Positions 1 to 6,493 are shown, counted from the stretch's first letter. The stretch: DNA of 6,748 bases from Syntrophaceae bacterium UBA1411 (GCA_002304995.1 DBPV01000065.1:12587-19334); one strand, 5' to 3'. Numbers and translations: made by a program. Notes: generated by a model from the letters alone, not told the origin.

Positions 1-216
1 TACCTCATCAACCGGACGGATGACCTGGAAGGCGCGCTCCGCTGGCTTTACACAGAACTGCAAATCGACTTGCGGCTCAAATCTTACGGCATTTCCCGGG
101 AAGCCCTGAAGGAAATCGCCTTTTACACATCGCGCGACGCGGTCAACATGGCCACAGACCCGACCGCGCCGAGCCAGTCCAGAATTCTGGAACTGCTTAC
201 GACCATGTACGAATAG
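1..216 (+). CDS. Iron-containing alcohol dehydrogenase, C-terminal end (partial)
   Basis: This is the last 71 codons of a gene that begins before the window and ends at TAG 214-216. The peptide is rich in helix-forming residues. It carries the pattern typical of the C-terminus of group III iron-dependent alcohol dehydrogenases: a short 'YGISREALKEIA' stretch, then an 'SRDAVNMATDPTAP' stretch in place of the usual D..TNPR segment, then a final 'RILELLTTMYE' helix. Family members are NAD(P)H-dependent cytoplasmic enzymes that interconvert aldehydes or ketones and alcohols with an active-site metal. The metal ligands and the NAD-binding GGGS motif would lie upstream and cannot be checked. The stop is 14 bases before the next ATG, so the two genes are very likely co-transcribed. 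The substrate is unknown; a link to the product of the neighbouring ThDP enzyme is inference. Confidence 0.7.
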   Translation, partial: YLINRTDDLEGALRWLYTELQIDLRLKSYGISREALKEIAFYTSRDAVNMATDPTAPSQSRILELLTTMYE

Positions 217-230
217 AAAAGGAGCAAACG

Positions 231-1784
231 ATGACCGGAGCGGAAAGTATTCTTCAAACGGCGGCGGCTGCGGGAGTGAAAATCTGTTTTGCCAATCCCG
301 GCACGACGGAACTGGACTTTGTCGGGGCGCTCGACAAGGTTCCCCAAATCCGGCCGGTGCTGGGGCTTTTCGAAGGCGTCTGCACGGGCGCGGCCGACGG
401 TTACGGACGCATCACGGAAAAGCCGGCGCTGACGCTTCTGCATCTGGGGCCGGGGTTTGCCAACGGCATCGCCAATCTGCACAACGCAAGGCGCGGCCGG
501 ACGCCGATTCTCAACCTCATCGGCGAACACACGACCTGGCTTCGTCCCCACGATCCGCATCTCAACATGGACATCGCGTCGCTCGCCGGCACCGTCTCGG
601 ACTGGCACAGGGAAATTTCAGCGGCGGAAACGGCTTCATCCGACACAGCCGAAGCCCTGGCCGCGTCTCTTTACGGTCAGGTGGCAACGCTGATCGTCCC
701 CGCCGATCACCAGTCGGCCGCTCCGCCGACGGAAACCATTTCCCAAGTCGATTTTTCTTTTCAATCGCCCGACGAAGATGTGCTTGCCCATGCGGTCACA
801 ATGATCGGAGAGGCCAAACGGCCCGCGCTGATTCTGGGGCACCGGGCTTTGCGCCGCGAGGGTCTCGCCGCGGCCGCGCAAATTCAGGCCAAAACCGACT
901 GCGCGCTTTTGATGACCACATTCCCCGCTTACTTTGACGCGGGCGCGGGACTTCCGATCCTCCAGCGCATTCCTTATTTTCCGGGGCAGGCCCGCAAACT
1001 GCTGGCCAGATACGATGCTTTTCTTATGGCGGGCGCGTCGGAACCTTCGGCCTTTTTCGGTTATGCCGGAGGAATCACCTCCTACCTGCCGGACAAGGCG
1101 CCCTGTCTGCGCCTGGATACGCGCAAGCAAAATACGGCCGTTGTTCTCGAAGAGCTTTCGTCCCTTCTCGGACCCGACGTCGGTCCGGCCGAACTGCGCC
1201 GCCTTTTGAGCCAGTGCGCCGTGCCGGATTTGCCGGCCGGACCGCTCAACGCCCGGAACATGTGCCAGGCGATCGCCGCCCTGCAGCCGGAAGGCTGCAT
1301 CGTTGTGGAAGAAGGCATTTCCTCGGGCGCTTCCTCTTACGATTACGTCCCCTGTCTGAAGCCCTACTGCCAACTGACGCTCACCGGAGGCGCGATCGGC
1401 ATGGGCATGCCGCTTGCGCTGGGGGCCGCGCTGGCCGCGCCGGACCGCCGGGTCATCGACATCCAGGCGGACGGGAGCGCCATGTACACCCTGCAGGCGC
1501 TCTGGTCGCAGGCGCGCGAAAAGACGAACGTCGTCACCGTGATTTGCTCCAACCGCAAATATTTCACCATTGAGCTTGAAAGCCTGCGCGCAGGCAACAC
1601 CGCGCCGGGCAAAGCAGCCAAATCGCTTTTGACCCTCGATCAGCCGGCGCTGGACTGGGTAAACCTGAGCCGCGGCATGGGCGTTCCCGCAACTTCCGTG
1701 AACACCACGGAAGCCTTCATCCGCGCCTTCCGCGCGGCGCTTGCGGAACCGGGACCTTATTTAATTGAGGTGGTGCTGGAGTAA
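231..1784 (+). CDS. Thiamine-diphosphate-dependent enzyme, acetolactate synthase large subunit-like
   Basis: A 517-residue protein with the three-domain layout of the acetolactate synthase/benzoylformate decarboxylase superfamily. The N-terminal pyrimidine-binding domain spans about residues 1-165, with the activating glutamate at E48 in 'GLFEGVCTGAADGY'. A central domain spans about 185-310. The C-terminal pyrophosphate-binding domain spans about 345-510, with the metal/diphosphate motif starting at ADGS 413-416 and its Asn ligand at N441, 27 residues after D414. The first motif residue is Ala where most relatives have Gly. The opening 'FANPGTTELDF' and 'HLGPGFANGIANLHNARR' match a group often labelled acetolactate synthase large subunit but shorter than true IlvB (about 560-600 residues) and with no small-subunit gene here. 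It is therefore probably a 2-oxo acid decarboxylase or carboligase rather than the branched-chain biosynthetic enzyme. The ATG is preceded by GGAG with a 6-base gap. It follows the dehydrogenase gene closely; no promoter is visible between them. The exact reaction is unresolved. Confidence 0.85.
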   Translation: MTGAESILQTAAAAGVKICFANPGTTELDFVGALDKVPQIRPVLGLFEGVCTGAADGYGRITEKPALTLLHLGPGFANGIANLHNARRGRTPILNLIGEHTTWLRPHDPHLNMDIASLAGTVSDWHREISAAETASSDTAEALAASLYGQVATLIVPADHQSAAPPTETISQVDFSFQSPDEDVLAHAVTMIGEAKRPALILGHRALRREGLAAAAQIQAKTDCALLMTTFPAYFDAGAGLPILQRIPYFPGQARKLLARYDAFLMAGASEPSAFFGYAGGITSYLPDKAPCLRLDTRKQNTAVVLEELSSLLGPDVGPAELRRLLSQCAVPDLPAGPLNARNMCQAIAALQPEGCIVVEEGISSGASSYDYVPCLKPYCQLTLTGGAIGMGMPLALGAALAAPDRRVIDIQADGSAMYTLQALWSQAREKTNVVTVICSNRKYFTIELESLRAGNTAPGKAAKSLLTLDQPALDWVNLSRGMGVPATSVNTTEAFIRAFRAALAEPGPYLIEVVLE

Positions 1785-1796
1785 AGAAAAGCACCA
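1771..1796. repeat. Short inverted repeat across the stop codon of the ThDP enzyme gene
   Basis: TGGTGCT at 1771-1777 pairs perfectly with AGCACCA at 1790-1796 around a 12-base loop containing the TAA stop. There is no T-tract after it on either strand, so it is not a standard intrinsic terminator. It lies at the junction of two convergent transcription units that are only 38 bases apart, where a bidirectional barrier would be useful, but the stem is short and could be chance. Confidence 0.3.
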
Positions 1797-1822
1797 TCCG
1801 CAAGTGCCGTCACCCGTCCGGG

Positions 1823-2899
1823 TCATGCCGGCGCTGGGGCTTTTGCGCTCAGCAGGCAAACTTGGTACCAGTAGAAGAACGCCTCGGGATTGGTTTTCTT
1901 GAGCTTGTTGAGCCTGGTATCGTACGGCGCTTCGATGGTCCAGCCGCTGACCTGCTCGGCATCCGCAAAGCGCACAAGGCCCGTTTCACCGGTTTCGATC
2001 AGCTTTGCCAGATAGGCTGCGCGGGCTGCATAGGCGATGGCCTTTTCAATATGGTAACTTTCGGAAAAGATGTAAGCCTTGATTTGCGACACACCATTTT
2101 GCAGGGCGGCAAAGTCGCCGGCGCCGGCCTTCCCTCTCGTGGCTAAGCAAAGCGCGGTTTGCACAATGTCGTTCAAGACAATCTCCGTGCCGCCGGGCAG
2201 TTCGCGGTATTTCATTTCCGTGAGCGCGATCTTTTGGAATGTGCGGGCAACGGCCGTGACCTCCCGGATCTCCGCAAACAGATTCCCGATATCGTAGAGT
2301 TGTTTGATGATTTCCATGGCCGCGCTGAAGCCGCCCTTCCGGTAGGGGATCCCGGTGGTGTTCGGCGCAAAGGCAGTCAACTTGTCGGCCAGGATATCTT
2401 CCCTGCCCGGAAGGTTGGCCTGAACAGGCGCTCCGTCCTGTCTGGTAAAGGGCGTATCAATATCCGTTGGCACAATGGTTTGGTAGGGGGAGGCCTCCAA
2501 AAGAATATCGAGCAGGATATTGTTTTCGGAGAGGTTCGTTTGGTGCGCGGGCTTGTAAAAAAACTTGTAATGACGCTTTTCGATGCTGGAAGCGGCGCTC
2601 CTCCGCTGCTCCGCAAACCGAGTGAAGCCTTTCGCGTCGATGAATCTGGCGAAGAGCGCGTCAAAGTCCGCCGCGTCCGGGACGATGATGTCCAGGTCAA
2701 TGGAGAACCGCCTGGGCTACCTCTGCAACAGCATCACGGCCGTGCCGCCTTTGAAGATAAAGGGCAACCCCGATTCCACAAGGCCCTCCAGAAGCAGCAG
2801 GGCGCGAATAACCTTTTCGACCAGCATCTTGTCGGCCTGCCGGTTTTCGGCGGAGACCTTCTGAATCCATTCGGGCTGTAGCGAGTCTTTTGCGATCAT
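1823..2899 (-). pseudogene. AbiEii-type nucleotidyltransferase toxin gene interrupted by an in-frame TAG
   Basis: The frame runs from ATG 2899 to TGA 1823-1825, 359 codons, and is open except for one TAG at 2717-2719 (codon 61). Both halves are in the same frame, so this is a nonsense change rather than a frameshift. Before the stop is the first nucleotidyltransferase motif, 'FIFKGGTAVMLL' (KGGT 50-53). Directly after it is 'PRRFSIDLDI' with the metal-binding aspartates D68 and D70. Further on come 'ILADKLTAF' (K173) and 'QLYDIGNLF' (D203), matching the order of motifs in AbiEii/AbiGii type IV toxins of the DNA polymerase beta-like fold. Known AbiEii toxins are GTP-binding nucleotidyltransferases that arrest growth and can give phage resistance. 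The spacing across the TAG fits the family, so one sense codon (for example CAG) has probably been replaced. The truncated 60-residue product lacks the DxD pair and should be inactive. A TTG two codons upstream (2905) is a less likely start. The antitoxin gene ends 19 bases before the ATG. Confidence 0.85.
2717..2719 (-). other. In-frame amber codon splitting the AbiEii catalytic motifs
   Basis: On the minus strand the codons read CAG AGG TAG CCC AGG CGG, giving LQR-stop-PRR. The KGGT motif is just upstream and the SIDLD motif just downstream in the same frame. The next in-frame ATG is far downstream of the catalytic DxD, so re-initiation could not rebuild an active toxin. TAG also ends the dehydrogenase gene at 214-216, so amber is used as a normal stop in this genome. 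Confidence 0.85.
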
Positions 2900-2918
2900 T
2901 TCCAATTAACGGCACTAT

Positions 2919-3656
2919 TCATTCATTATTGCCGCTTATTTGATTCAATATCCTTTGCAACACTTCTTTTTTGTTGCGTCTTTTTGCATAGCGGAGCAGC
3001 CGGTCCGTGTTTACGGTATATTTCCCCAGCGCGTTTGCAAAGATATTGATCATCTCATGGCCCTGCAGAAAAAAGAAGGTTTCCGCGTCGGACACGAGGT
3101 CCACAAGGATCTTTTCGAGGGTCGGAAGAGTCAGGGTGTCCGCCTCCTGAAGAGGCGCTTCGCTGACCAGGGGTTTGACGACAATCGCATCCCTGCTGCC
3201 CAGGACGAAATTCTCCATGATCTCCCGCGACGGCTCTTGAAAGCTGTTTGGCTCGGTTTCTTTGACAAAATGAAAAACAGTATCCACGGCCTCGCGTTCC
3301 GTCTCGACGAGCAGGAAATCATCGGCGGCCACATGCTGAAAAAACTCCTTCAAGGCCGACGTATGCCAGCAACAGAAGGTGATCAGGGGAAACTGCTTCT
3401 TTATCCGGCCGGAAATAGACTGCTGCTTTTTCGTAAGGTGCGGCAAAAAGCAATCGGCCTGGCCTAGTGCAAACATCCCACGACCGACCCTCTTTAAGAT
3501 ACCCTGCCGGACCAGCTCGTAGATCCGCCAATTGGCTGTCGTCCTTTTAATGTCGGGATCCTTTTGGGCAAAATAATCTAATACATCGCTGGTAGTAAAC
3601 GACTGTTGATCTTTAAAATATTGTGATAGCGCGTCGTTGTCTTTCTTGGCCCTCAT
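2919..3656 (-). CDS. AbiEi-like winged-helix antitoxin (type IV toxin-antitoxin)
   Basis: A 245-residue protein that sits immediately upstream of the AbiEii gene in the same orientation. The N-terminal 70 or so residues ('FTTSDVLDYF' to 'GILKRVGRGMFAL') have the pattern of a winged helix-turn-helix: a recognition-helix region around 'TTANWRIYELVRQG' and a wing ending in 'GRGMFAL'. This is the usual N-terminus of AbiEi-type antitoxins. The remaining 170 residues form a mixed alpha/beta region resembling an uncharacterised C-terminal domain seen next to AbiEii genes (I believe DUF6577, not verified). It ends in a basic segment, 'RLLRYAKRRNKKEV'. Known AbiEi proteins both neutralise the toxin and repress their own promoter through the winged helix. 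I chose ATG 3656 because the only in-frame alternative is a TTG five codons upstream (3669-3671), inside the operator and promoter spacer. The Shine-Dalgarno sequence (GAAAG) is weak. No damage is seen. Confidence 0.75.
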   Translation of the reverse strand: MRAKKDNDALSQYFKDQQSFTTSDVLDYFAQKDPDIKRTTANWRIYELVRQGILKRVGRGMFALGQADCFLPHLTKKQQSISGRIKKQFPLITFCCWHTSALKEFFQHVAADDFLLVETEREAVDTVFHFVKETEPNSFQEPSREIMENFVLGSRDAIVVKPLVSEAPLQEADTLTLPTLEKILVDLVSDAETFFFLQGHEMINIFANALGKYTVNTDRLLRYAKRRNKKEVLQRILNQISGNNE

Positions 3657-3662
3657 GCTTTC

Positions 3663-3690
3663 ATTATGCAAATTATCGGCAGATAGTCAA
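3663..3690 (-). promoter_or_regulatory. Predicted sigma-70 promoter of the AbiE-type operon
   Basis: On the minus strand TTGACT (3690-3685) is a five-of-six match to the -35 consensus. CATAAT (3668-3663) is a five-of-six match to the -10 consensus, with a 16-base spacer. Transcription would begin within a few bases of ATG 3656, giving a nearly leaderless mRNA, which fits the weak ribosome-binding site. GATAAT at 3677-3672 is another possible -10 but lacks a good -35. Confidence 0.55.
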
Positions 3691-3709
3691 GAAAATTGCC
3701 GATAATTTG
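3669..3709. promoter_or_regulatory. Perfect 13-bp inverted repeat, probable antitoxin operator
   Basis: CAAATTATCGGCA at 3669-3681 is the exact reverse complement of TGCCGATAATTTG at 3697-3709, with a 15-base spacer. Seen from the minus-strand promoter, the downstream arm lies inside the -35/-10 spacer and the upstream arm lies just before the -35. The 28-bp centre-to-centre distance is close to three helical turns, so two protomers could bind the same DNA face. AbiEi antitoxins are known to repress cooperatively at paired inverted repeats; that this protein binds here is inference from position. Confidence 0.65.
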
Positions 3710-3716
3710 ACTTCTC

Positions 3717-3839
3717 TCATGTGCTCAAGTCATCGGCTAAGCTGTTCTGATGCAGGAAGACTACAGACACATTGTCCTCTCCGCCATATTCTGAGCTGGC
3801 TTGGCAAAACTGGACAGGTGCATAAGTGAGAAAGATGCT
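3717..3839 (-). pseudogene. Possible C-terminal remnant of a PP2C-type protein phosphatase
   Basis: A 40-codon open stretch runs from just after a TAG (3840-3842) to TGA at 3717-3719. It contains 'EYGGEDNVSVVFLHQ' (residues 17-31; GGEDN at 3771-3785). This closely resembles the final conserved motif of bacterial PP2C/Stp-type Ser/Thr phosphatases, GG.DN.(T/S)VV, in which the Asp is a metal ligand. The C-terminal position, about 17 residues before the stop, fits that family. No start codon with a ribosome-binding site and none of the earlier PP2C motifs were found upstream before the insertion sequence. It therefore looks like the tail of a gene whose body has been lost. The assignment rests on one motif and could be chance. 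Confidence 0.45.
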
Positions 3840-3988
3840 CTATAGAGAATGTTAGCGACGCACAAAAGAATCACAAGGTGGCAAGGACGGCGGTTACTCG
3901 CAGCCCCGTTGCCGCCTTGTGCTTATGACGCCACGGCATTTTCGGTTTGATTTTTGTTGTCGCCGACAGCGAATCCCAGGAGACCCGG
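3720..3988. other. Intergenic stretch between the antitoxin promoter and the insertion sequence
   Basis: No intact gene is seen on either strand. It holds the possible phosphatase remnant and a hairpin. Minus-strand frames farther upstream (about 3845-3988) give short open stretches I do not recognise. No tRNA-like cloverleaf or GGTTCGA-type T-loop was found. The likely picture is decayed coding sequence left beside an insertion element. Confidence 0.5.
3865..3921 (-). terminator. Hairpin with T-rich tail, possible intrinsic terminator
   Basis: CACAAGGTGGCAA (3872-3884) pairs with TTGCCGCCTTGTG (3909-3921): 13 positions with a single G-T wobble and a 24-base loop that can pair further. Read on the minus strand, the stem is followed by ATTCTTTT. 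This would stop transcription running out of the insertion sequence toward the AbiE-type operon. The large loop is unusual for an intrinsic terminator, so a palindromic repeat or end of another element is an alternative. Confidence 0.35.
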
Positions 3989-3989
3989 A

Positions 3990-4042
3990 TGGCCACTTGA
4001 AAATCCCCCATCTGTGGCCGGGTCAAAATCCCCCACCCTGAG
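3990..4042 (+). repeat. IS21 left end with two transposase-binding-type repeats
   Basis: AAAATCCCCCA occurs at 4000-4010 and again at 4025-4035, 25 bp apart. GGCCAC (3991-3996) and GTGGCC (4014-4019) form an inverted pair around the first copy. The second copy continues as CCCTGAGG, comparable with CCCACTGG at the same place in the right end. Confidence 0.8.
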
Positions 4043-4063
4043 GTTGGCAGAACGGGGTTTTAT

Positions 4064-4837
4064 TTAGTTGTTTTTCTTTTCTAACGCAAGTCTTTTAGAA
4101 GCCTCCTTGAGCCGGTAACTCTTTCCTTCAAATTTCAGCAGATGACCATGATGCAGCAGACGGTCCAGAATGGCCGAAGCCGCGGCGTTGTCGCCGAGGA
4201 GTTTTCCCCAATCCTCTATCGGCCGGTTTGAAGTAATCAGCGAGCTTTTCCGGTGGCGATAACGTTCCAGAATCACATCGAGTAAATCATCGGCGGCGGT
4301 TTGCGGCAGACGTTTTTTCAGAAACAGATCATCGATAATCAGGAGATCGGCGCCGCAGAACAGCTTGAACAGCTTTTTACGCTTTCCGGTTTGCGTGGCT
4401 TCAAAGATGTCTTCAAAGAAACACTGCGCCTCCCGGTAGATCACCTGATAACCGGCCTGAATCGCAGCATGGGAAACCGCCTTGGCAATATGGCTTTTGC
4501 CGGTGCCGGGGTGGCCGATTAAAAGCGCATCATCGGCATGCTGCACAAACTTGACGCTGATCAGCTCAATAATCTCCTGTTTGGGGAGGCGGGGATTATA
4601 AGACCAGTCAAAATCCTGCATTATCTTTCGTTCATCGAGGCCGGAGCCGTGAAAACGCCGCTCAATCAACCGTGATTGCCGGCAGTCCAGTTCATCCTGG
4701 ACAAGCTGCGTCAGGACATCCAAAACGCTCATGGCTCCGTTTTGCTGTGCCTGCAGACACCGGGCCTGAAGCGTCTGGGCCATGCCGTGCAATCGCATAT
4801 TCCGGAGGGATTTTTCTACTTCTTCAATCGTTTGCAT
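4064..4837 (-). CDS. istB: IstB-like AAA+ ATPase, IS21-family transposition helper
   Basis: A 257-residue protein of normal IstB length. An N-terminal helical region, about 1-90 ('MRLHGMAQTLQARC' and following), is typical of IstB and mediates oligomer formation. The DnaA/DnaC-like AAA+ domain has Walker A GHPGTGKS (108-115), Walker B LLIIDD (165-170), sensor region SLITSNRP (199-206) and a candidate arginine finger at R226 in 'AILDRLLHH'. IstB binds ATP and DNA, forms multimers on target DNA, and recruits and stimulates IstA. The start is ATG 4837, preceded by AAGGAG with a 5-base gap. An in-frame GTG at 4850-4852 overlaps the istA stop as GTGA but has no comparable ribosome site. The istA stop is 11 bases upstream of the ATG, so the two are translationally coupled. 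All key motifs are present. Confidence 0.93.
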   Translation of the reverse strand: MQTIEEVEKSLRNMRLHGMAQTLQARCLQAQQNGAMSVLDVLTQLVQDELDCRQSRLIERRFHGSGLDERKIMQDFDWSYNPRLPKQEIIELISVKFVQHADDALLIGHPGTGKSHIAKAVSHAAIQAGYQVIYREAQCFFEDIFEATQTGKRKKLFKLFCGADLLIIDDLFLKKRLPQTAADDLLDVILERYRHRKSSLITSNRPIEDWGKLLGDNAAASAILDRLLHHGHLLKFEGKSYRLKEASKRLALEKKNN

Positions 4838-4842
4838 GTTTT

Positions 4843-4848
4843 CTCCTT
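4843..4848 (-). promoter_or_regulatory. Ribosome-binding site of istB
   Basis: AAGGAG on the minus strand begins right after the istA TGA (4849-4851) and stands 5 bases before ATG 4837. This favours the ATG over the GTG at 4852 and places the site where ribosomes ending istA would re-engage. Confidence 0.7.
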
Positions 4849-6486
4849 TCACTGAACGTTATGGTTATAGGAACAGCGATCGTTGCTGCCAGCCGCGTGG
4901 GTTTCAAAAAACAGCGCATAGTCCTGCGGAGAACGAATGAGATGGTGCTCCTGGATTAATGCCTCTGAGGACGAAGACGCCTCCGGTGCTGCCGCTTTGT
5001 CTAACTTCTCAACCAGATTCCGGATGATTCGGGAGGAAGAAAGCCCATGGTCAAGGGCCATCCGGGCGGCCTGCTCAATATGAACAGCACAATGCTTGCG
5101 GGCTAGAGCCACAATGCCCTGCATGCGGCGATGTCCCTGGCGGCCCTCACCCTCAAACAGCTGCTTGCACAGTTTTTCCGTCATAGGACCGATCGCCGCC
5201 GCCTGAGCCAATAAATAACACGTCTGACGCGACGGATTGAAGATCCGGTCTTTTTCCTCCATCATGACCATGCCCTTGCGGGCGCCTTTGGGATGTCGCC
5301 GCAAGACGCTCAGCGTTTGAGGATCAATAATTGCAATGTCGTAGTCATAAATGCGCACAATCACTTGGGTATGCAGCCTTGCGGGCAATGCGGCATAATA
5401 GCAGTCATGAACCTGGATCATGCCGTCATCCTGAACCGTGCGGGTTTCTTCACAGAAGTAGGCAAAACCGTTCAAAGGCAGATTCAAAAGAAACGGTTTT
5501 TCTTCCTCAAACATCTCCTGAACCTGCCGTTTCATCCGGCCATGAATCCGCACGGAGGCCCAGCGCTCCTCCCAGTGCATCAGCCATTGATTCTGCTCTT
5601 CGATGCTTTCAAACCGGCGTCCTTTCAGAGCGGTGTCCTGGGTGTGCTGGATCGCGTTTTCCACGCTGCCTTTGCGGTCAGGGTCGGCGACGCGGGCGGG
5701 ATCCGCTACGGCGCCGTAATGAGCCAAAACGGCGGCATAAAGCGGATTTAGCTGTGGCTCATAGATATCCGGGGTGATGACGCCTTCCTTTAAATTGTCC
5801 AAAACCACATATCGGGTGACACCGCCAAAATAGCGGAAGGCCTCTTCATGCAGCCTGGCCCAAGTCTCCTTGCTGGATTTCCAAACCACCTTGCGAAAAC
5901 AGCGGCGGGAGTACTTCAGCGTCATGACAAACAATCGGGGACGACGGTATGTGTTTGTGCCGGGTTTGAGGGTGGGAGCGCCAAGGCCGTAGTCCACCTG
6001 GGCTTCTTCTCCGGGGTCAAACTCCAGCCGGTCGTACTGTGCGGGATTCTTTTTGCGTAGCGCACGGCAAAACCGTTTCACGCTGTTGTATTTGGACTCA
6101 AAAGCAAACCGCTCAACCAGATCCTGATAAATGGCCACGGCATTGCGCCCCAGTCGCACCTGCTCCTCTATCCATAAACGATGATGCTCACAGGCTGAGC
6201 GGGCATGGGCCGGAATCTTGTCTGACCCGAATGGCGACTCCTCAAAAGCCGGTGGCCGGGGCGGGGGATTTTGGCCTAAACTCGCCTCGAAGCCGGTGGC
6301 CACCCCGGGGGATTTTGATAGGTCGGCGGCTGTTGTCTGTGTTTTGTTATAATGATCCGCCATACGGGCGTACTTGCGGACGGTCTTACGATCCACGCGC
6401 ACTTTACGACCAATCTCCCGCTGACTGATGCCATTCGTAAGTAATGTAATGATTGCTGTTTTCTTGTTCGGTTGCAAAACGTTCAT
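4849..6486 (-). CDS. istA: IstA-like DDE transposase, IS21 family
   Basis: A 545-residue transposase. The N-terminal helix-turn-helix (residues about 20-41, 'GISQREIGRKVRVDRKTVRKYAR') binds the element's terminal repeats. It is followed by a proline-rich, low-complexity linker (about 50-90) and a second DNA-binding helical region ('EEQVRLGRNAVAIYQDLVE'). The retroviral-integrase-like core has D165 in 'EEAQVDYG', D230 in 'YVVLDNLKEGV' and E276 in 'RKGSVENAIQH', the expected catalytic triad. A beta-rich C-terminal region follows ('IQVHDCYYAALPARLH'). I place the start at ATG 6486, 7 bases after GGAGG, rather than at the ATG five codons upstream (6501), which overlaps that ribosome site. The linker-coding DNA carries two copies of the element's terminal repeat core. 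The length is within the family range and there are no disruptions. Confidence 0.93.
   Translation of the reverse strand: MNVLQPNKKTAIITLLTNGISQREIGRKVRVDRKTVRKYARMADHYNKTQTTAADLSKSPGVATGFEASLGQNPPPRPPAFEESPFGSDKIPAHARSACEHHRLWIEEQVRLGRNAVAIYQDLVERFAFESKYNSVKRFCRALRKKNPAQYDRLEFDPGEEAQVDYGLGAPTLKPGTNTYRRPRLFVMTLKYSRRCFRKVVWKSSKETWARLHEEAFRYFGGVTRYVVLDNLKEGVITPDIYEPQLNPLYAAVLAHYGAVADPARVADPDRKGSVENAIQHTQDTALKGRRFESIEEQNQWLMHWEERWASVRIHGRMKRQVQEMFEEEKPFLLNLPLNGFAYFCEETRTVQDDGMIQVHDCYYAALPARLHTQVIVRIYDYDIAIIDPQTLSVLRRHPKGARKGMVMMEEKDRIFNPSRQTCYLLAQAAAIGPMTEKLCKQLFEGEGRQGHRRMQGIVALARKHCAVHIEQAARMALDHGLSSSRIIRNLVEKLDKAAAPEASSSSEALIQEHHLIRSPQDYALFFETHAAGSNDRCSYNHNVQ
6244..6319 (-). repeat. Two terminal-repeat-like units inside the istA coding sequence
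   Basis: GGGGGATTTT at 6263-6272 and 6307-6316 repeats the core of the IS ends. Each is preceded by AAGCCGGTGGCC and a five-base variable spacer (GGGGC or ACCCC). The units are 44 bp apart, not a multiple of three, so they are read in two different frames (QNPPPRPP and SKSPGVA). Their orientation matches the right end. This suggests a DNA role or DNA-level duplication rather than a repeated peptide. Confidence 0.7.
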
Positions 6487-6493
6487 CCTTTCT

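Noticed and set aside
636..1373. Long minus-strand open frame (245 codons) inside the ThDP enzyme gene
   Set aside because: GC-rich codon structure creates antisense openness; the peptide is arginine/glycine-rich with no family pattern, while the plus strand encodes all ThDP motifs.
1801..1822. ACCCGTCCGGGT mini-palindrome between the convergent genes as a terminator
   Set aside because: The stem is only four base pairs with no T-tract on either strand.
2717..2719. Amber codon read as pyrrolysine or general stop-codon reassignment
   Set aside because: TAG terminates the dehydrogenase gene at 214-216 in the same window, and AbiEii toxins are not known to use pyrrolysine; a nonsense mutation is simpler.
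2159..2881. Long plus-strand open frame (240 codons) antisense to the AbiEii gene
   Set aside because: It is a shadow of a clearly recognisable nucleotidyltransferase on the other strand; its peptide has no recognisable motif and no good ribosome-binding site.
2697..2915. Alternative frame starting at a GTG overlapping the 5' end of the toxin gene, as evidence of a frameshift
   Set aside because: Translation shows both toxin halves are in one frame separated only by TAG, so no frameshift is needed.
3623..3829. 68-codon plus-strand open frame crossing the antitoxin promoter
   Set aside because: It overlaps the antitoxin coding start, operator and phosphatase-like remnant on the other strand and has no recognisable motif.
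3990..4042. Evenly spaced repeats as a possible short CRISPR array
   Set aside because: There are only two copies per end, in inverted orientation at the two ends of a transposase operon, and no cas genes; they are IS21 end repeats.
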